NCBI GenBank assembly: GCA_002687745.1
Contig: NZBE01000010.1
Location: 38,666 to 102,665 of the forward strand
Source: Acidimicrobiaceae bacterium
GTDB lineage: Bacteria > Actinomycetota > Acidimicrobiia > Acidimicrobiales > MedAcidi-G1
Length of the DNA: 64,000 nucleotides
Direction of reading: 5' to 3'
This document shows positions 23,375 to 33,070 of the stretch, piece after piece. Below the pieces are notes generated by a model. It did no database searches and was not told the origin of the DNA. It worked only from the letters and a program-made list of their open reading frames with translations. The stretch's first letter is position 1. Every line of letters begins with the position of its first letter. The position numbers were made by a program, and so were the translations under genes.

Positions 23375-24121
23375 TCAACCGGCCTGGCGGGCTACGGCCT
23401 CTGCCGCTGCTGTGGCTGCGGCAGGGTCCAGCGAACGTTCCAGGACGGGCACGCTGGTACGGGGCCGCATGTCCGGGTCGAGGTCGTAGACGAGCGGGTC
23501 ACCCGTGGGGATGTTGAGGTCCACGATGTCGTCGTCGCTGATGGAATCGAGGTACTTGCAGAGTGCCCGGAGGCTGTTGCCGTGGGCTGCCACCAGCACG
23601 ACCTTTCCGGCCTCAAGGTCGGGGACTATCGCAGATCCCCAGTAGGGAACGAGCCGGTCTACGACGTCGGCGAGGCACTCGGTGAGCGGCGGATCGGAGA
23701 GCTCGGCGTACCTGGGGTCGGTGTTGGGGTTGAAGGGGTTGTCTGGCGTGATGGGAGGTGGTGGGGTGGAGTAGCCGCGGCGCCACGCCTGCAGTTGTTC
23801 GGAGCCGAACCGTTCGCGGGTCTCGGCCTTGTCGAGGCCGGTGAGGTCCCCGTAGTGCCGTTCGTTCAGCCGCCAGTCGCGTCTGACCGGTATCCATGCC
23901 CGGTCCAGGACGTCGAGGGTCAGGTTGGCGGTTCTGATGGCTCTCTTCTGGAGGGAGGTGTGGACAACGTCGGGCAGGATCCCGGCAGCGGCGAGCAGGT
24001 CTGCTGCGTTTCGTGCCTCCTGTTCACCGGTGCTGGTCAGGTCACAGTCGTACCAGCCCGTGAACCGGTTGGAGGCGTTCCACTCGCTCTCGCCGTGACG
24101 TAACAGGATGAGGGAGGGCAT
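23375..24121 (-). CDS. gpmA: 2,3-bisphosphoglycerate-dependent phosphoglycerate mutase
   Basis: A 248-residue histidine-phosphatase-fold enzyme interconverting 3- and 2-phosphoglycerate in glycolysis. The phospho-accepting His9 is in [23 protein letters not shown] near residue 87, the long YSTPPPPI loop and the second catalytic His in [11 protein letters not shown] near 180 are typical of the cofactor-dependent form. ATG 24121 is preferred to a GTG four codons upstream since the family begins at this residue. Its 5' end faces the dnaK promoter region. Confidence 0.94.
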   Translation of the reverse strand: MPSLILLRHGESEWNASNRFTGWYDCDLTSTGEQEARNAADLLAAAGILPDVVHTSLQKRAIRTANLTLDVLDRAWIPVRRDWRLNERHYGDLTGLDKAETRERFGSEQLQAWRRGYSTPPPPITPDNPFNPNTDPRYAELSDPPLTECLADVVDRLVPYWGSAIVPDLEAGKVVLVAAHGNSLRALCKYLDSISDDDIVDLNIPTGDPLVYDLDPDMRPRTSVPVLERSLDPAAATAAAEAVARQAG

Positions 24122-24163
24122 GTACCAGTCCACCAGAACCTGCGAGAAAAACCACCTTCAGAA

Positions 24164-24194
24164 GTTGATATATAGGGACTCAAGTCTCTATAGT
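24164..24194 (+). promoter_or_regulatory. dnaK operon promoter overlapped by a HAIR-like HspR operator
   Basis: GTTGATA-N7-ACTCAAG (24164-24184) matches the HspR operator CTTGAGT-N7-ACTCAAG at 11 of 14 positions with exact spacing. The promoter -35 TTGATA (24165-24170) and -10 TATAGT (24189-24194), 18 nt apart, overlap it. hspR is the last gene of this operon, so negative feedback is expected. Confidence 0.65.
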
Positions 24195-24241
24195 GCTATA
24201 GGCATAGATAAAGTCCGGAAACCCGCACCAACCCGTATCCT

Positions 24242-24301
24242 GACCCGCCGACACACGGTTTCCCCCCGCTGTCGTGTCGGCGGGTCCCTCCGGAAGGGAC
24301 C
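24242..24301 (+). other. Two overlapping hairpins in the dnaK leader
   Basis: Hairpin A has a perfect 13-bp stem (24242-24254 with 24274-24286) and a 19-nt loop. Hairpin B has a perfect 7-bp stem (24283-24289 with 24295-24301) and a 5-nt loop. They share bases 24283-24286, so full formation of one opens part of the other. They lie in the predicted 5' untranslated region, 78-137 bases before dnaK. Confidence 0.55.
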
Positions 24302-24321
24302 ATGGGGCACCCGGGTCGGTG

Positions 24322-24335
24322 GTGGTCCGGACCAC
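24322..24335 (+). other. Perfect 14-bp palindrome before dnaK
   Basis: GTGGTCCGGACCAC is self-complementary over its whole length and lies 43 bases before the dnaK ATG. It could be a protein site or the base of a further leader structure. Confidence 0.35.
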
Positions 24336-24378
24336 ACCTGACAACTACTCGAAACCAGAATCAGACAGGAGAAACAGC

Positions 24379-26196
24379 ATGGGCAAGGCCGTAGGCATCG
24401 ACCTCGGAACCACCAACTCGGTGGTCAGCGTCCTCGAAGGCGGAGATCCCGTCGTAATAGCCAACGCAGAGGGATCGCGGACCACCCCGTCGGTCGTGGC
24501 CTTCGCCAAGGACGGCGAGGTGCTGGTCGGCGAGGTGGCCAAGCGACAGGCGATCACCAACCCGGGCCGAACGATCCGGTCGGTGAAGCGTCAGATGGGA
24601 TCGAACTGGTCAGAGACGATCGACGACAAGGAGTACACGGCTCAGGAGATCTCGGCCCGTGTCCTCCAGAAACTGAAGAGGGATGCCGAGGCATACCTCG
24701 GAACCGATGTCGACCAGGCCGTCATCACCGTTCCCGCCTACTTCGACGATGCACAGCGCACCGCAACAAAGGAGGCAGGCCAGATCGCCGGCCTCGAGGT
24801 GCTCCGAATCATCAACGAGCCCACAGCAGCAGCGCTTGCCTACGGCCTCGACAAGGACGACCAGGACCAGACAATCCTCGTCTTCGACCTCGGTGGCGGC
24901 ACCTTTGACGTGTCGGTACTCGAGATCGGCGACGGCGTCTTCGAGGTCAAGTCCACCCACGGCGACACCAGCCTCGGTGGCGACGACTGGGACGAGGCCA
25001 TCATCGACTGGCTGGTCACCTCGTTCAGCAACGACCATGGTGTCGACCTCAGCAAGGACCCGATGGCCGCACAGCGGCTCAAGGAGGCCGCGGAGAAGGC
25101 CAAGATCGAACTGTCCCAGGTGCAGCAGACCCAGATCAACCTGCCCTTCATGACCGCCACCGACGCCGGACCACTCCACCTCGACTACTCCCTCAGCCGC
25201 TCCAAGTTCCAGGAACTGACGGCCGACCTCCTCAAGCGTTGCCGGTCACCGTTCGAACAGGCCATCGCCGACGCAGGCCTCAGCAGGGGTGAGGTCGACC
25301 AGGTACTTCTGGTCGGTGGTTCCACCCGCATGCCCGCCGTCGTGGAACTGGCCCAGGAGATCGCCGGGCGGGAGCCGAGCAAGAACGTCAACCCCGACGA
25401 GGTTGTCGCAATCGGCGCCGTCGTCCAGGCCGGTGTCCTCGTCGGCGAGGTCAAGGACGTGCTGCTCCTCGACGTGACCCCGCTGTCACTCGGCATTGAG
25501 ACCAAGGGCGGTGTCATGACCAGGCTGATTAAGAGAAACACCACCATTCCCACCCAGCGGTCCGAGGTGTTCTCAACCGCCGAGGACAGCCAGCCATCTG
25601 TCGAGATCCATGTGCTCCAGGGTGAGCGCGAGATGTCGCAGTTCAACAAGACGCTCGGCAAGTTCCAACTCGTCGACCTGCCTCCGGCGCCACGCGGCAT
25701 TCCCCAGATCGAGGTTACCTTCGACATCGACGCCAACGGCATCGTGCACGTGTCGGCCAAGGACCGTGCCACCGACAACGAACAGTCAATTACCATCTCG
25801 GGCCAGTCGGCTCTCGACAAGGACGTCATCGATCAGATGGTCCGCGATGCCGAGGTGCACGCTGACGAGGATCACAGGCGCCGCGAACAGGCCGAGGTCC
25901 GCAACAACGCCGACAACCTCCTCTACCAGACCCGAAAGATGGTCTCCGACCAGGGAGCCGAGCTGACCGACGACGAGAAGTCCAACGTCGAGGAGAAGCT
26001 CACTGCCCTCGAGACCTCCCTCGAGGGTGATGACACCGATGCCATCAAGGCCGCCACCGAGGACCTGATGGAAGCCAGCCAGGAGTTCGGCCAGCGGCTC
26101 TACGAGGCCGCACAGCAGGAAGCAGGCACCCCGGCCGGCGAACCGGGCGATGGCGACGGCGACGTGGTCGATGCAGAGATCGTCGACGAGCAGTGA
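24379..26196 (+). CDS. dnaK: Molecular chaperone DnaK (Hsp70)
   Basis: A 605-residue Hsp70. The nucleotide-binding domain has [13 protein letters not shown] at the start, [13 protein letters not shown] near residue 145, [12 protein letters not shown] near 170 and [13 protein letters not shown] near 310. The substrate-binding domain follows, with [14 protein letters not shown] near 367 and an acidic C-terminus ending in [15 protein letters not shown] stands about 8 bases before ATG 24379; the in-frame ATG farther upstream is in the structured leader and is unlikely to be used. It refolds proteins with GrpE and DnaJ, which follow directly. Confidence 0.97.
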   Translation: MGKAVGIDLGTTNSVVSVLEGGDPVVIANAEGSRTTPSVVAFAKDGEVLVGEVAKRQAITNPGRTIRSVKRQMGSNWSETIDDKEYTAQEISARVLQKLKRDAEAYLGTDVDQAVITVPAYFDDAQRTATKEAGQIAGLEVLRIINEPTAAALAYGLDKDDQDQTILVFDLGGGTFDVSVLEIGDGVFEVKSTHGDTSLGGDDWDEAIIDWLVTSFSNDHGVDLSKDPMAAQRLKEAAEKAKIELSQVQQTQINLPFMTATDAGPLHLDYSLSRSKFQELTADLLKRCRSPFEQAIADAGLSRGEVDQVLLVGGSTRMPAVVELAQEIAGREPSKNVNPDEVVAIGAVVQAGVLVGEVKDVLLLDVTPLSLGIETKGGVMTRLIKRNTTIPTQRSEVFSTAEDSQPSVEIHVLQGEREMSQFNKTLGKFQLVDLPPAPRGIPQIEVTFDIDANGIVHVSAKDRATDNEQSITISGQSALDKDVIDQMVRDAEVHADEDHRRREQAEVRNNADNLLYQTRKMVSDQGAELTDDEKSNVEEKLTALETSLEGDDTDAIKAATEDLMEASQEFGQRLYEAAQQEAGTPAGEPGDGDGDVVDAEIVDEQ

Positions 26197-26744
26197 ACGA
26201 GCCTGGAGGCGGGGTCCCCACCGTCGGTGACGGTGCTCCCTCAGGTGAGCCCACTGCCGAGGCCGTCGAGGAACTGATCGGAGAGATACTCGAGGCCGAC
26301 GAGGCCGTCGCAGGTTCCGGTGAGGCAACCGACCCCGTCGTGGAACGAGACGCCTTCCTGGCCGACCTGCAGCGTGTCAGCGCCGAGTTCTCCAACTTCA
26401 GGAAACAGACAGAGCGCCGCAACTCAGAGGTCGCATCCCGTGCCAGGGCCGACCTGGTCCAGGTGCTGCTGCCGGTGCTCGATGCCTGCGACATGGCTGT
26501 CGACCAGGGGTCCGACGGTGTCGAACCGATCCGTTCTGCGATCTCGGCAGCCCTCACCCCGCTCGGCTTTGAGGTCATTGACCCGATAGGCGAGGGGTTC
26601 GATCCGAGCAGGCACGAGGCGGTAATCCACGAGGCCGATTCCGACGGCGACAGCGAGGGTCTCCGCGTCGTCGAGGTCATGCGTCGCGGGTATGGATGGG
26701 CCGGGCGGGTCATGCGTCCGGCGATGGTGCGGGTGCAGGGCTGA
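26193..26744 (+). CDS. grpE: Nucleotide exchange factor GrpE
   Basis: A 183-residue GrpE, the ADP-release factor for DnaK. An acidic N-terminal tail is followed by the helical block [20 protein letters not shown] near residue 52 and the C-terminal beta domain with [11 protein letters not shown] and [11 protein letters not shown] near 160. The GTG start overlaps the dnaK stop as GTGA, so translation is coupled. Confidence 0.94.
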   Translation: MNEPGGGVPTVGDGAPSGEPTAEAVEELIGEILEADEAVAGSGEATDPVVERDAFLADLQRVSAEFSNFRKQTERRNSEVASRARADLVQVLLPVLDACDMAVDQGSDGVEPIRSAISAALTPLGFEVIDPIGEGFDPSRHEAVIHEADSDGDSEGLRVVEVMRRGYGWAGRVMRPAMVRVQG

Positions 26745-26768
26745 GGCCCGCGTAGCCCGCTATCAGAC

Positions 26769-27866
26769 ATGACTGCCCAGAGGGAGTGGTTCGACAAGGA
26801 CTACTACCGGACGCTCGGCGTCGACAAGGGGACCTCGGCAAAGGACATCACCAAGGCCTACCGAAAGTTGGCCCGCAAGCTCCACCCCGATGCCAATCCC
26901 GGAGATGATGCCGCCGAACAGCGTTTCAAGGAGGTAACCGCCGCCTACGACGTGCTCGGCGACCAAGCCAGACGGGAGGAGTACGACCAGGTCAGGGCCA
27001 TGGGGCCGATGCCGGGAATGGGAGGCGCTCCCGGCGGCGGATTCGGAGGCCACGGCGGCGTCCCGTTCGACCTGGGCGATGTCTTCGGCGGCCTTTTCGG
27101 ACAGGGCGGACGCGGTCACCGTGGCGGAACCCGCGGGGTGGACCTTGAGACGCGGCTGGGCCTGTCGTTCTTCGAGGCCGTCAACGGCGTGACAACCTCG
27201 GTTCACCTGACAAGCGACGCCGCCTGTTCCAGTTGCGGCGGCAGTGGGGCACGTCCCGGGACCAGCCCCCACCGGTGTGACGCCTGTGGTGGAAGCGGGG
27301 CGACAGCGGACAACCAGGGTCCGTTCTCGTTCAGCCGACCCTGTGGAACCTGTGGAGGCAGCGGCAGTCAGATCGATGATCCCTGTGGCAACTGTCGGGG
27401 AACCGGGGTCGAACGCAGGCCCCGCGAGGTGAAGGTCCGGATTCCACCGGGAATCGAAGACGAACAGAAGATCCGACTGAAGGGGCGTGGTGGCCCCGGT
27501 AGCGGCGGACCCGACGGGGACCTGTACGTGGTCGTGGGGGTCGAACCGCATCCCCTCTTCGGACGGACCGGCCGCAACCTGACCCTCACGGTTCCCATCA
27601 CCTTCCCCGAGGCCGTGTTCGGCGCCGAGGTCGAGGTGCCCACCCTTCAGGACGGTCCGGTCACGTTGCGTCTTCCCTCCGGCACCAGGAGCGGCAAGAC
27701 CTTCCGGGTCAAGGGCAGGGGTGTCGGAACCCGTCGCGGCAGGGGTGACCTGCTCGTGACGGTGGAGGTGATCATTCCGCAGGAACCCAACGAGGCCGAG
27801 CAGGCTGCCATCGAGGCCCTGTCGGAGGCCGGCGGCGACAATCCCCGCGAGGGTCTGGCAGGATGA
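26769..27866 (+). CDS. dnaJ: Chaperone protein DnaJ
   Basis: A 365-residue type I J-protein. The J-domain has HPD in RKLHPDANPG, followed by a Gly/Phe-rich stretch at about 80-120. Four zinc-binding CxxCxGxG repeats follow: CSSCGGSG, CDACGGSG, CGTCGGSG and CGNCRGTG. The C-terminal domains include the TFRVKGRGVG motif. It delivers clients to DnaK and stimulates its ATPase. It follows grpE after 24 bases. Confidence 0.95.
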   Translation: MTAQREWFDKDYYRTLGVDKGTSAKDITKAYRKLARKLHPDANPGDDAAEQRFKEVTAAYDVLGDQARREEYDQVRAMGPMPGMGGAPGGGFGGHGGVPFDLGDVFGGLFGQGGRGHRGGTRGVDLETRLGLSFFEAVNGVTTSVHLTSDAACSSCGGSGARPGTSPHRCDACGGSGATADNQGPFSFSRPCGTCGGSGSQIDDPCGNCRGTGVERRPREVKVRIPPGIEDEQKIRLKGRGGPGSGGPDGDLYVVVGVEPHPLFGRTGRNLTLTVPITFPEAVFGAEVEVPTLQDGPVTLRLPSGTRSGKTFRVKGRGVGTRRGRGDLLVTVEVIIPQEPNEAEQAAIEALSEAGGDNPREGLAG

Positions 27867-27928
27867 CACCCGAGATGATGAACCGACGGGTGTTGGTGTT
27901 CGACCTCAGGGGTGCGACGGGATGGTGA
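27863..27928 (+). CDS. Possible 21-codon linker ORF between dnaJ and hspR
   Basis: An ATG overlapping the dnaJ stop (ATGA) opens a 21-codon frame that ends 7 bases inside hspR. It could carry ribosomes across the 55-base gap. The peptide is not recognisable, and there is no separate ribosome-binding site. Chance is possible. Confidence 0.25.
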   Translation: MTPEMMNRRVLVFDLRGATGW

Positions 27929-28305
27929 ACATCCGATCCGACCAGGCCGTGTACGTGATCTCAGTGGCCGCCGAGTTGTCCGGGATGCACCCACAGACCC
28001 TGCGCATCTACGAGCGGAGAGGCCTTGTCGACCCGGCAAGGACCACCGGCGGCAACCGCCGGTACAGCGATGCAGACATAGCCCTGCTCCAGCGGATCGC
28101 CGACCTGACCTCTGAGGGCATGAACCTTGCCGGTGTGAAGCGGGTTCTCGAACTTGAGGCCGAGGTGGCCCGCCTCGAACAGGATCTGGCCGACACCCGC
28201 GAGGCGGGCTCTGAGGCTGTGGCCGAGGTACACCGGAAGTATCGCCGCGATCTGGTTCCGGTTCGCCAGAGTGTCACCGTCTATCGGGGTCAGAAGAGGC
28301 GCTGA
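27922..28305 (+). CDS. hspR: Heat-shock repressor HspR (MerR family)
   Basis: A 127-residue MerR-type regulator. The winged-helix region has SVAAELSGMHPQTLRIYERRGLVDP and the wing NRRYSDADI, followed by a coiled-coil dimerisation helix (EAEVARLEQDLADTR). HspR represses the dnaK operon with DnaK as corepressor. The HAIR-like site at 24164-24184 and a better one at 28442-28462 are its likely targets. Being last in dnaK-grpE-dnaJ-hspR matches the classical actinobacterial order. Confidence 0.93.
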   Translation: MVNIRSDQAVYVISVAAELSGMHPQTLRIYERRGLVDPARTTGGNRRYSDADIALLQRIADLTSEGMNLAGVKRVLELEAEVARLEQDLADTREAGSEAVAEVHRKYRRDLVPVRQSVTVYRGQKRR

Positions 28306-28370
28306 CCTGCGATTTAGGTTTCTCCCAGATCGGGGCGCCAGGTCTGTTTTGTTTGTTACAACCGGGTTTC

Positions 28371-28433
28371 GTTCCACAGAGCGCCCCCTTTCTCCATAGG
28401 GAAGGCGGGATTTGTCCACAGGGGCTGTGGAAA
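28371..28433. promoter_or_regulatory. Cluster of DnaA-box-like 9-mers
   Basis: TTGTCCACA (28412-28420) equals the box preferred by high-GC actinobacteria. TTTCCACAG lies inverted at 28425-28433, and a partial copy, TTCCACAGA, lies at 28372-28380. They fall in the 292-base gap between hspR and purA, not beside dnaA or dnaN. Whether DnaA binds here is unknown. Confidence 0.35.
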
Positions 28434-28438
28434 GTCCG

Positions 28439-28462
28439 TATCTTGAGCGCCTATGACTCAGG
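28439..28462 (+). promoter_or_regulatory. Second HAIR-like HspR operator with a -10 box, downstream of hspR
   Basis: CTTGAGC-N7-ACTCAGG (28442-28462) matches the HspR operator at 12 of 14 positions with exact N7 spacing, better than the dnaK site. TATCTT (28439-28444) lies 8 nt before ATG 28453, which opens a 33-codon Arg-rich frame ending at 28554. HspR could thus control a short transcript reading toward purA. Confidence 0.5.
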
Positions 28463-28551
28463 ATCACCGCCTCCGGATCGCCTCACAACCACCTCGTCGA
28501 GGGCAGGCTGACCTGCACCGGAAACAGCCAACCACCCGACCACGACGACGG

Positions 28552-28557
28552 TAGGAT
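28552..28557 (+). promoter_or_regulatory. -10 box upstream of purA
   Basis: TAGGAT, 40 bases before the purA GTG, giving a short leader that contains a GTCCC-GTAA-GGGAC hairpin and the GGAGGG ribosome-binding site. No -35 box is clear. Confidence 0.35.
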
Positions 28558-28567
28558 CGTCCCGTAA

Positions 28568-29878
<1,311 letters not shown>

Positions 29879-29896
29879 GAACCCGGTGCCGGCCTG

Positions 29897-31129
29897 ATGC
29901 GGGTCTGCATCGTCGGGTCCGGGGGTCGCGAGCACGCCCTCGCACACGTCCTCTCCCGAGGTGTCGAGGTGGTCGTCACGCCGGGCAACCCCGGAATACC
30001 CGGCTCGGTCGTCACCCCTCCCGAGGAACTCGAAGCGGACCTCTTCGTCATCGGGCCGGAACAACCCCTGGTCGACGGTCTGGCCGACCGGTTACGTCGG
30101 CGGGGGAACCTGGTGTTCGGACCCGGAGCAGACGGTGCACGCCTCGAGGGCTCCAAGGCATGGATGAAGGAACTGCTTGCAGAGGCCGGAGTACCAACCG
30201 CCCACCACGGTACGTTCACCGACAGGGCCGAGGCGTTGGCCCATCTCGATCAGATGGAAGACCTGTTCGTCCTCAAGACCGATGGCCTGGCAGCCGGCAA
30301 GGGCGTGCTCGTCACCGGTGACCGATCCCAGGCGGCTGAAGCCGTAGGGGAGTACCTCTCGGGAGAGGCATTCGGTGACGCCGGTCGACGGATTGTGATC
30401 GAAGAGGGCCTCAGCGGTCCGGAACTCTCCGTGCTGGCGGTCTGCGACGGCACCACGGCAGTGCCCCTCGTACCCGCCCAGGACTTCAAGCGCCTCAGCG
30501 ACGGAGATCAGGGCCCCAACACCGGGGGGATGGGGGCGTATTCACCGGTACCGGTCGCCACCGCCGGCGTAGTCGACTCGCTCATGGAAGATGCCGTACT
30601 CCCGACCCTGGCGGTCCTGCGCTCCCGGGGCATCGACTACCGGGGAGTTCTCTACTGCGGCCTCATGTTCACACCCGACGGTCCCAAGGTGCTCGAGTAC
30701 AATGTTCGCTTCGGCGATCCCGAGACCCAGGTGGTTGTACCCAGGCTCACGAGCGACCTTGCCGACCTGCTGGCATCGGCCGCTGCGGGATCCATCACAG
30801 AAGCCCCCACCTTCGATGACGGCGCCGCTGTCGGCGTGGTCTGCGCCTCACCGAACTACCCCGGGCCACCGCGCACCGGTGACCCGGTCGAAGGCCTTGC
30901 CGCCGCGTCGGCAGTCGACGGCGTGACCGTGTTCTGCGCCGGAGTCGGAGAGGCCCAGGGTCGCCTCGTCACCGCCGGCGGCCGGGTCCTCACCGTCACC
31001 GGAACGGGCTCTACGGTTCCTGAGGCGAGAGACAGCGCCTACAGGGCGGTGGCCGAGATCTCATGGCCGGGCATGCAGTACCGGACCGACATCGCCGGTG
31101 TCGCTGTAGGTACCGCCGCAACCGGCTAG
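29897..31129 (+). CDS. purD: Phosphoribosylamine-glycine ligase (GAR synthetase)
   Basis: A 410-residue ATP-grasp enzyme, second step of purine synthesis. It starts MRVCIVGSGGREHAL, with GNPGIPG near residue 33, the ATP-grasp loop KTDGLAAGKGVLVT near 125 and YNVRFGDPETQ near 272. ATG 29897 follows the purA stop after 18 bases. Confidence 0.96.
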   Translation: MRVCIVGSGGREHALAHVLSRGVEVVVTPGNPGIPGSVVTPPEELEADLFVIGPEQPLVDGLADRLRRRGNLVFGPGADGARLEGSKAWMKELLAEAGVPTAHHGTFTDRAEALAHLDQMEDLFVLKTDGLAAGKGVLVTGDRSQAAEAVGEYLSGEAFGDAGRRIVIEEGLSGPELSVLAVCDGTTAVPLVPAQDFKRLSDGDQGPNTGGMGAYSPVPVATAGVVDSLMEDAVLPTLAVLRSRGIDYRGVLYCGLMFTPDGPKVLEYNVRFGDPETQVVVPRLTSDLADLLASAAAGSITEAPTFDDGAAVGVVCASPNYPGPPRTGDPVEGLAAASAVDGVTVFCAGVGEAQGRLVTAGGRVLTVTGTGSTVPEARDSAYRAVAEISWPGMQYRTDIAGVAVGTAATG

Positions 31130-31153
31130 AGAGCAGCAGACGAGGAGAACAAC

Positions 31154-31609
31154 ATGACAACCAGGGTGGCGATCCTCATGGGATCACCAAACGACCACGA
31201 CAAGATGGCACCAGCGGCCCAGACGCTCGAGCGATACGGGATCGAAGCCGACGTAAGGGTCATGTCGGCACACCGAAGCCCGGCGGCAGTAGCCGAGTTC
31301 GCCTCAACTGCCCGGGACGAAGGCTTCTCAGCCATCATCTGCGGTGCCGGCATGGCAGCCCACCTGGCCGGGGCGGTTGCGGCCCAGACCACCCTTCCGG
31401 TGATAGGAGTCCCCCTCTCGGGAGGCGCCATCAACGGATGGGACTCACTGTTGGCCACCGTCCAGATGCCCCGAGGAATACCGGTGGCGACCGTTGCCGT
31501 CGACGGCGCCATGAACGCCGCACTTCTGGCAGTCCAGATGCTCGCCATCGACAACCCCGACCTGGTCGCAGCCCTTGAAGACCACCGCAGTGAGATGACA
31601 CCCCGGTAG
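31154..31609 (+). CDS. purE: 5-(carboxyamino)imidazole ribonucleotide mutase
   Basis: A 151-residue class I PurE that rearranges N5-CAIR to CAIR. Motifs are MGSPNDHDKM at the start, the active-site SAHRSP near residue 37, CGAGMAAHLAG near 57 and PVIGVPLSGG near 75. ATG 31154 is preceded by GAGGAG. Its usual partner PurK, which makes N5-CAIR, is not in the window. Confidence 0.95.
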   Translation: MTTRVAILMGSPNDHDKMAPAAQTLERYGIEADVRVMSAHRSPAAVAEFASTARDEGFSAIICGAGMAAHLAGAVAAQTTLPVIGVPLSGGAINGWDSLLATVQMPRGIPVATVAVDGAMNAALLAVQMLAIDNPDLVAALEDHRSEMTPR

Positions 31610-31637
31610 CCGGCACGGCTCCCAGAGGCACAATCCC

Positions 31638-33053
31638 ATGCAGAACATTCTCGCCTCCCGCTACGCCAGCGCCCAGATGGTCGACCTGTGGTCGGCCGAG
31701 GGGAGGGTCGTCATGGAGCGCGAGTTCTGGATCGCCCTGCTGGAGGCCCAGAGCGAGCTCGGGATCGACATCCCCGACGGGGTGGTCGAGGACTACCGGG
31801 CCGTGATCGACCAGGTGGACCTTGCATCCATCCGGGAGCGCGAGAAGCTCACCCGCCACGACGTGAAGGCCCGCATCGAGGAGTTCTGCGCCCTGGGAGG
31901 GCACGAGCACATCCACAAGGGGATGACCTCCCGCGACCTCACCGAGAACGTCGAACAACTCCAGGTCCGGCGAGGCCTCGAACTGGTGCGGGACAAGACG
32001 GTGGCCGCCCTCGCCAGGCTCGGACGCCTGGCCGCAGATCATTCCGACCTGGTCATGGTGGGCCGCAGCCACAACGTGGCAGCCCAGGCAACGACCCTCG
32101 GCAAGCGGTTTGCAACGACAGCCGAGGAACTCCTCGTAGCCCACTACCGCATAGTCGACCTGCTGGCCTCCTACCCCCTGCGCGGCCTCAAGGGCCCGGT
32201 CGGAACCCAGCAGGACCAGGTGGACCTGTTCGACGGTGACACCACCAGGGTCGACGAGCTGGAACGGCGCGTCGCCGGACACCTCGGCTTCGAGATCGTG
32301 CTGGATTCAGTGGGGCAGGTATACCCGCGGTCGCTCGACTTCGACGTCGTCTCCGCACTTGTCCAGGCGTCCGGCGGCCCCGCCAACCTGGCTCGAACGA
32401 TCAGGCTGATGGCGGGGCAGGAGCTCGCAACTGAGGGATTCCAGCCGGGTCAGGTCGGCTCGTCTGCAATGCCCCACAAGATGAACGCCAGATCCTGTGA
32501 ACGGGTCAACGGACTGGCCCTGGTGCTGCGCGGCCACCTCGCAATGGTCGCCGGCCTCGTAGGCGACCAGTGGAACGAAGGTGACGTGAGCTGCTCGGTG
32601 GTTCGCCGGGTGGCACTACCCGACTCATTCCTCGCTGTCGACGGCCTGTTCCAGACGTTCCTCACGGTGCTCGACGAGTTCGGCGTCTACCCGAGGGTGG
32701 TTGAATCCGAGATCACCCGGTACCTCCCGTTCCTTGCAACCACGAGGGTTCTCGTGGCAGCGGTCCAGGCAGGGATGGGGCGCGAGTCCGCACACGAGGT
32801 CATCGGTGAACACGCCGTCGCTGCCGCACTTGCCCGACGCGAACAGGGCACTGCAGAGACCGACCTGCTCGGGCGGCTCGCGGACGATCCCCGCCTACCC
32901 CTGGACAGGCCCGCACTCGACAACCTGCTGGCCGATCCGTCCACGTTCGTGGGCAACGCCGACAACCAGGTGGAGGCGGTCATCCAGAAGATCGCCGATG
33001 TGGTCGCTGCACGCCCGGTGGCGGCCACATACGATCCCGAACCGATCCTCTGA
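31638..33053 (+). CDS. purB: Adenylosuccinate lyase
   Basis: A 471-residue fumarase/aspartase-superfamily lyase that acts twice in purine synthesis, on SAICAR and adenylosuccinate. The C3 signature loop GSSAMPHKMNARSCERV near residue 275 is clear, with TRHDVKA near 72, GMTSRDLTEN near 95 and the catalytic-region GRSHNVAAQATTLGKR near 140. It lies 28 bases after purE and 17 before purC. Confidence 0.95.
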   Translation: MQNILASRYASAQMVDLWSAEGRVVMEREFWIALLEAQSELGIDIPDGVVEDYRAVIDQVDLASIREREKLTRHDVKARIEEFCALGGHEHIHKGMTSRDLTENVEQLQVRRGLELVRDKTVAALARLGRLAADHSDLVMVGRSHNVAAQATTLGKRFATTAEELLVAHYRIVDLLASYPLRGLKGPVGTQQDQVDLFDGDTTRVDELERRVAGHLGFEIVLDSVGQVYPRSLDFDVVSALVQASGGPANLARTIRLMAGQELATEGFQPGQVGSSAMPHKMNARSCERVNGLALVLRGHLAMVAGLVGDQWNEGDVSCSVVRRVALPDSFLAVDGLFQTFLTVLDEFGVYPRVVESEITRYLPFLATTRVLVAAVQAGMGRESAHEVIGEHAVAAALARREQGTAETDLLGRLADDPRLPLDRPALDNLLADPSTFVGNADNQVEAVIQKIADVVAARPVAATYDPEPIL

Positions 33054-33070
33054 CCTGCTCCGGAGCCGCC

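Noticed and set aside
28371..28433. The DnaA-like boxes as a chromosomal origin
   Set aside because: No dnaA, dnaN, rpmH or parAB genes are nearby, and there is no extended AT-rich unwinding region.
28453..28554. A 33-codon Arg-rich ORF as a confident gene
   Set aside because: Promoter geometry favours it, but third-position G+C is about 55% and there is no motif, so it is mentioned only with the HspR site.
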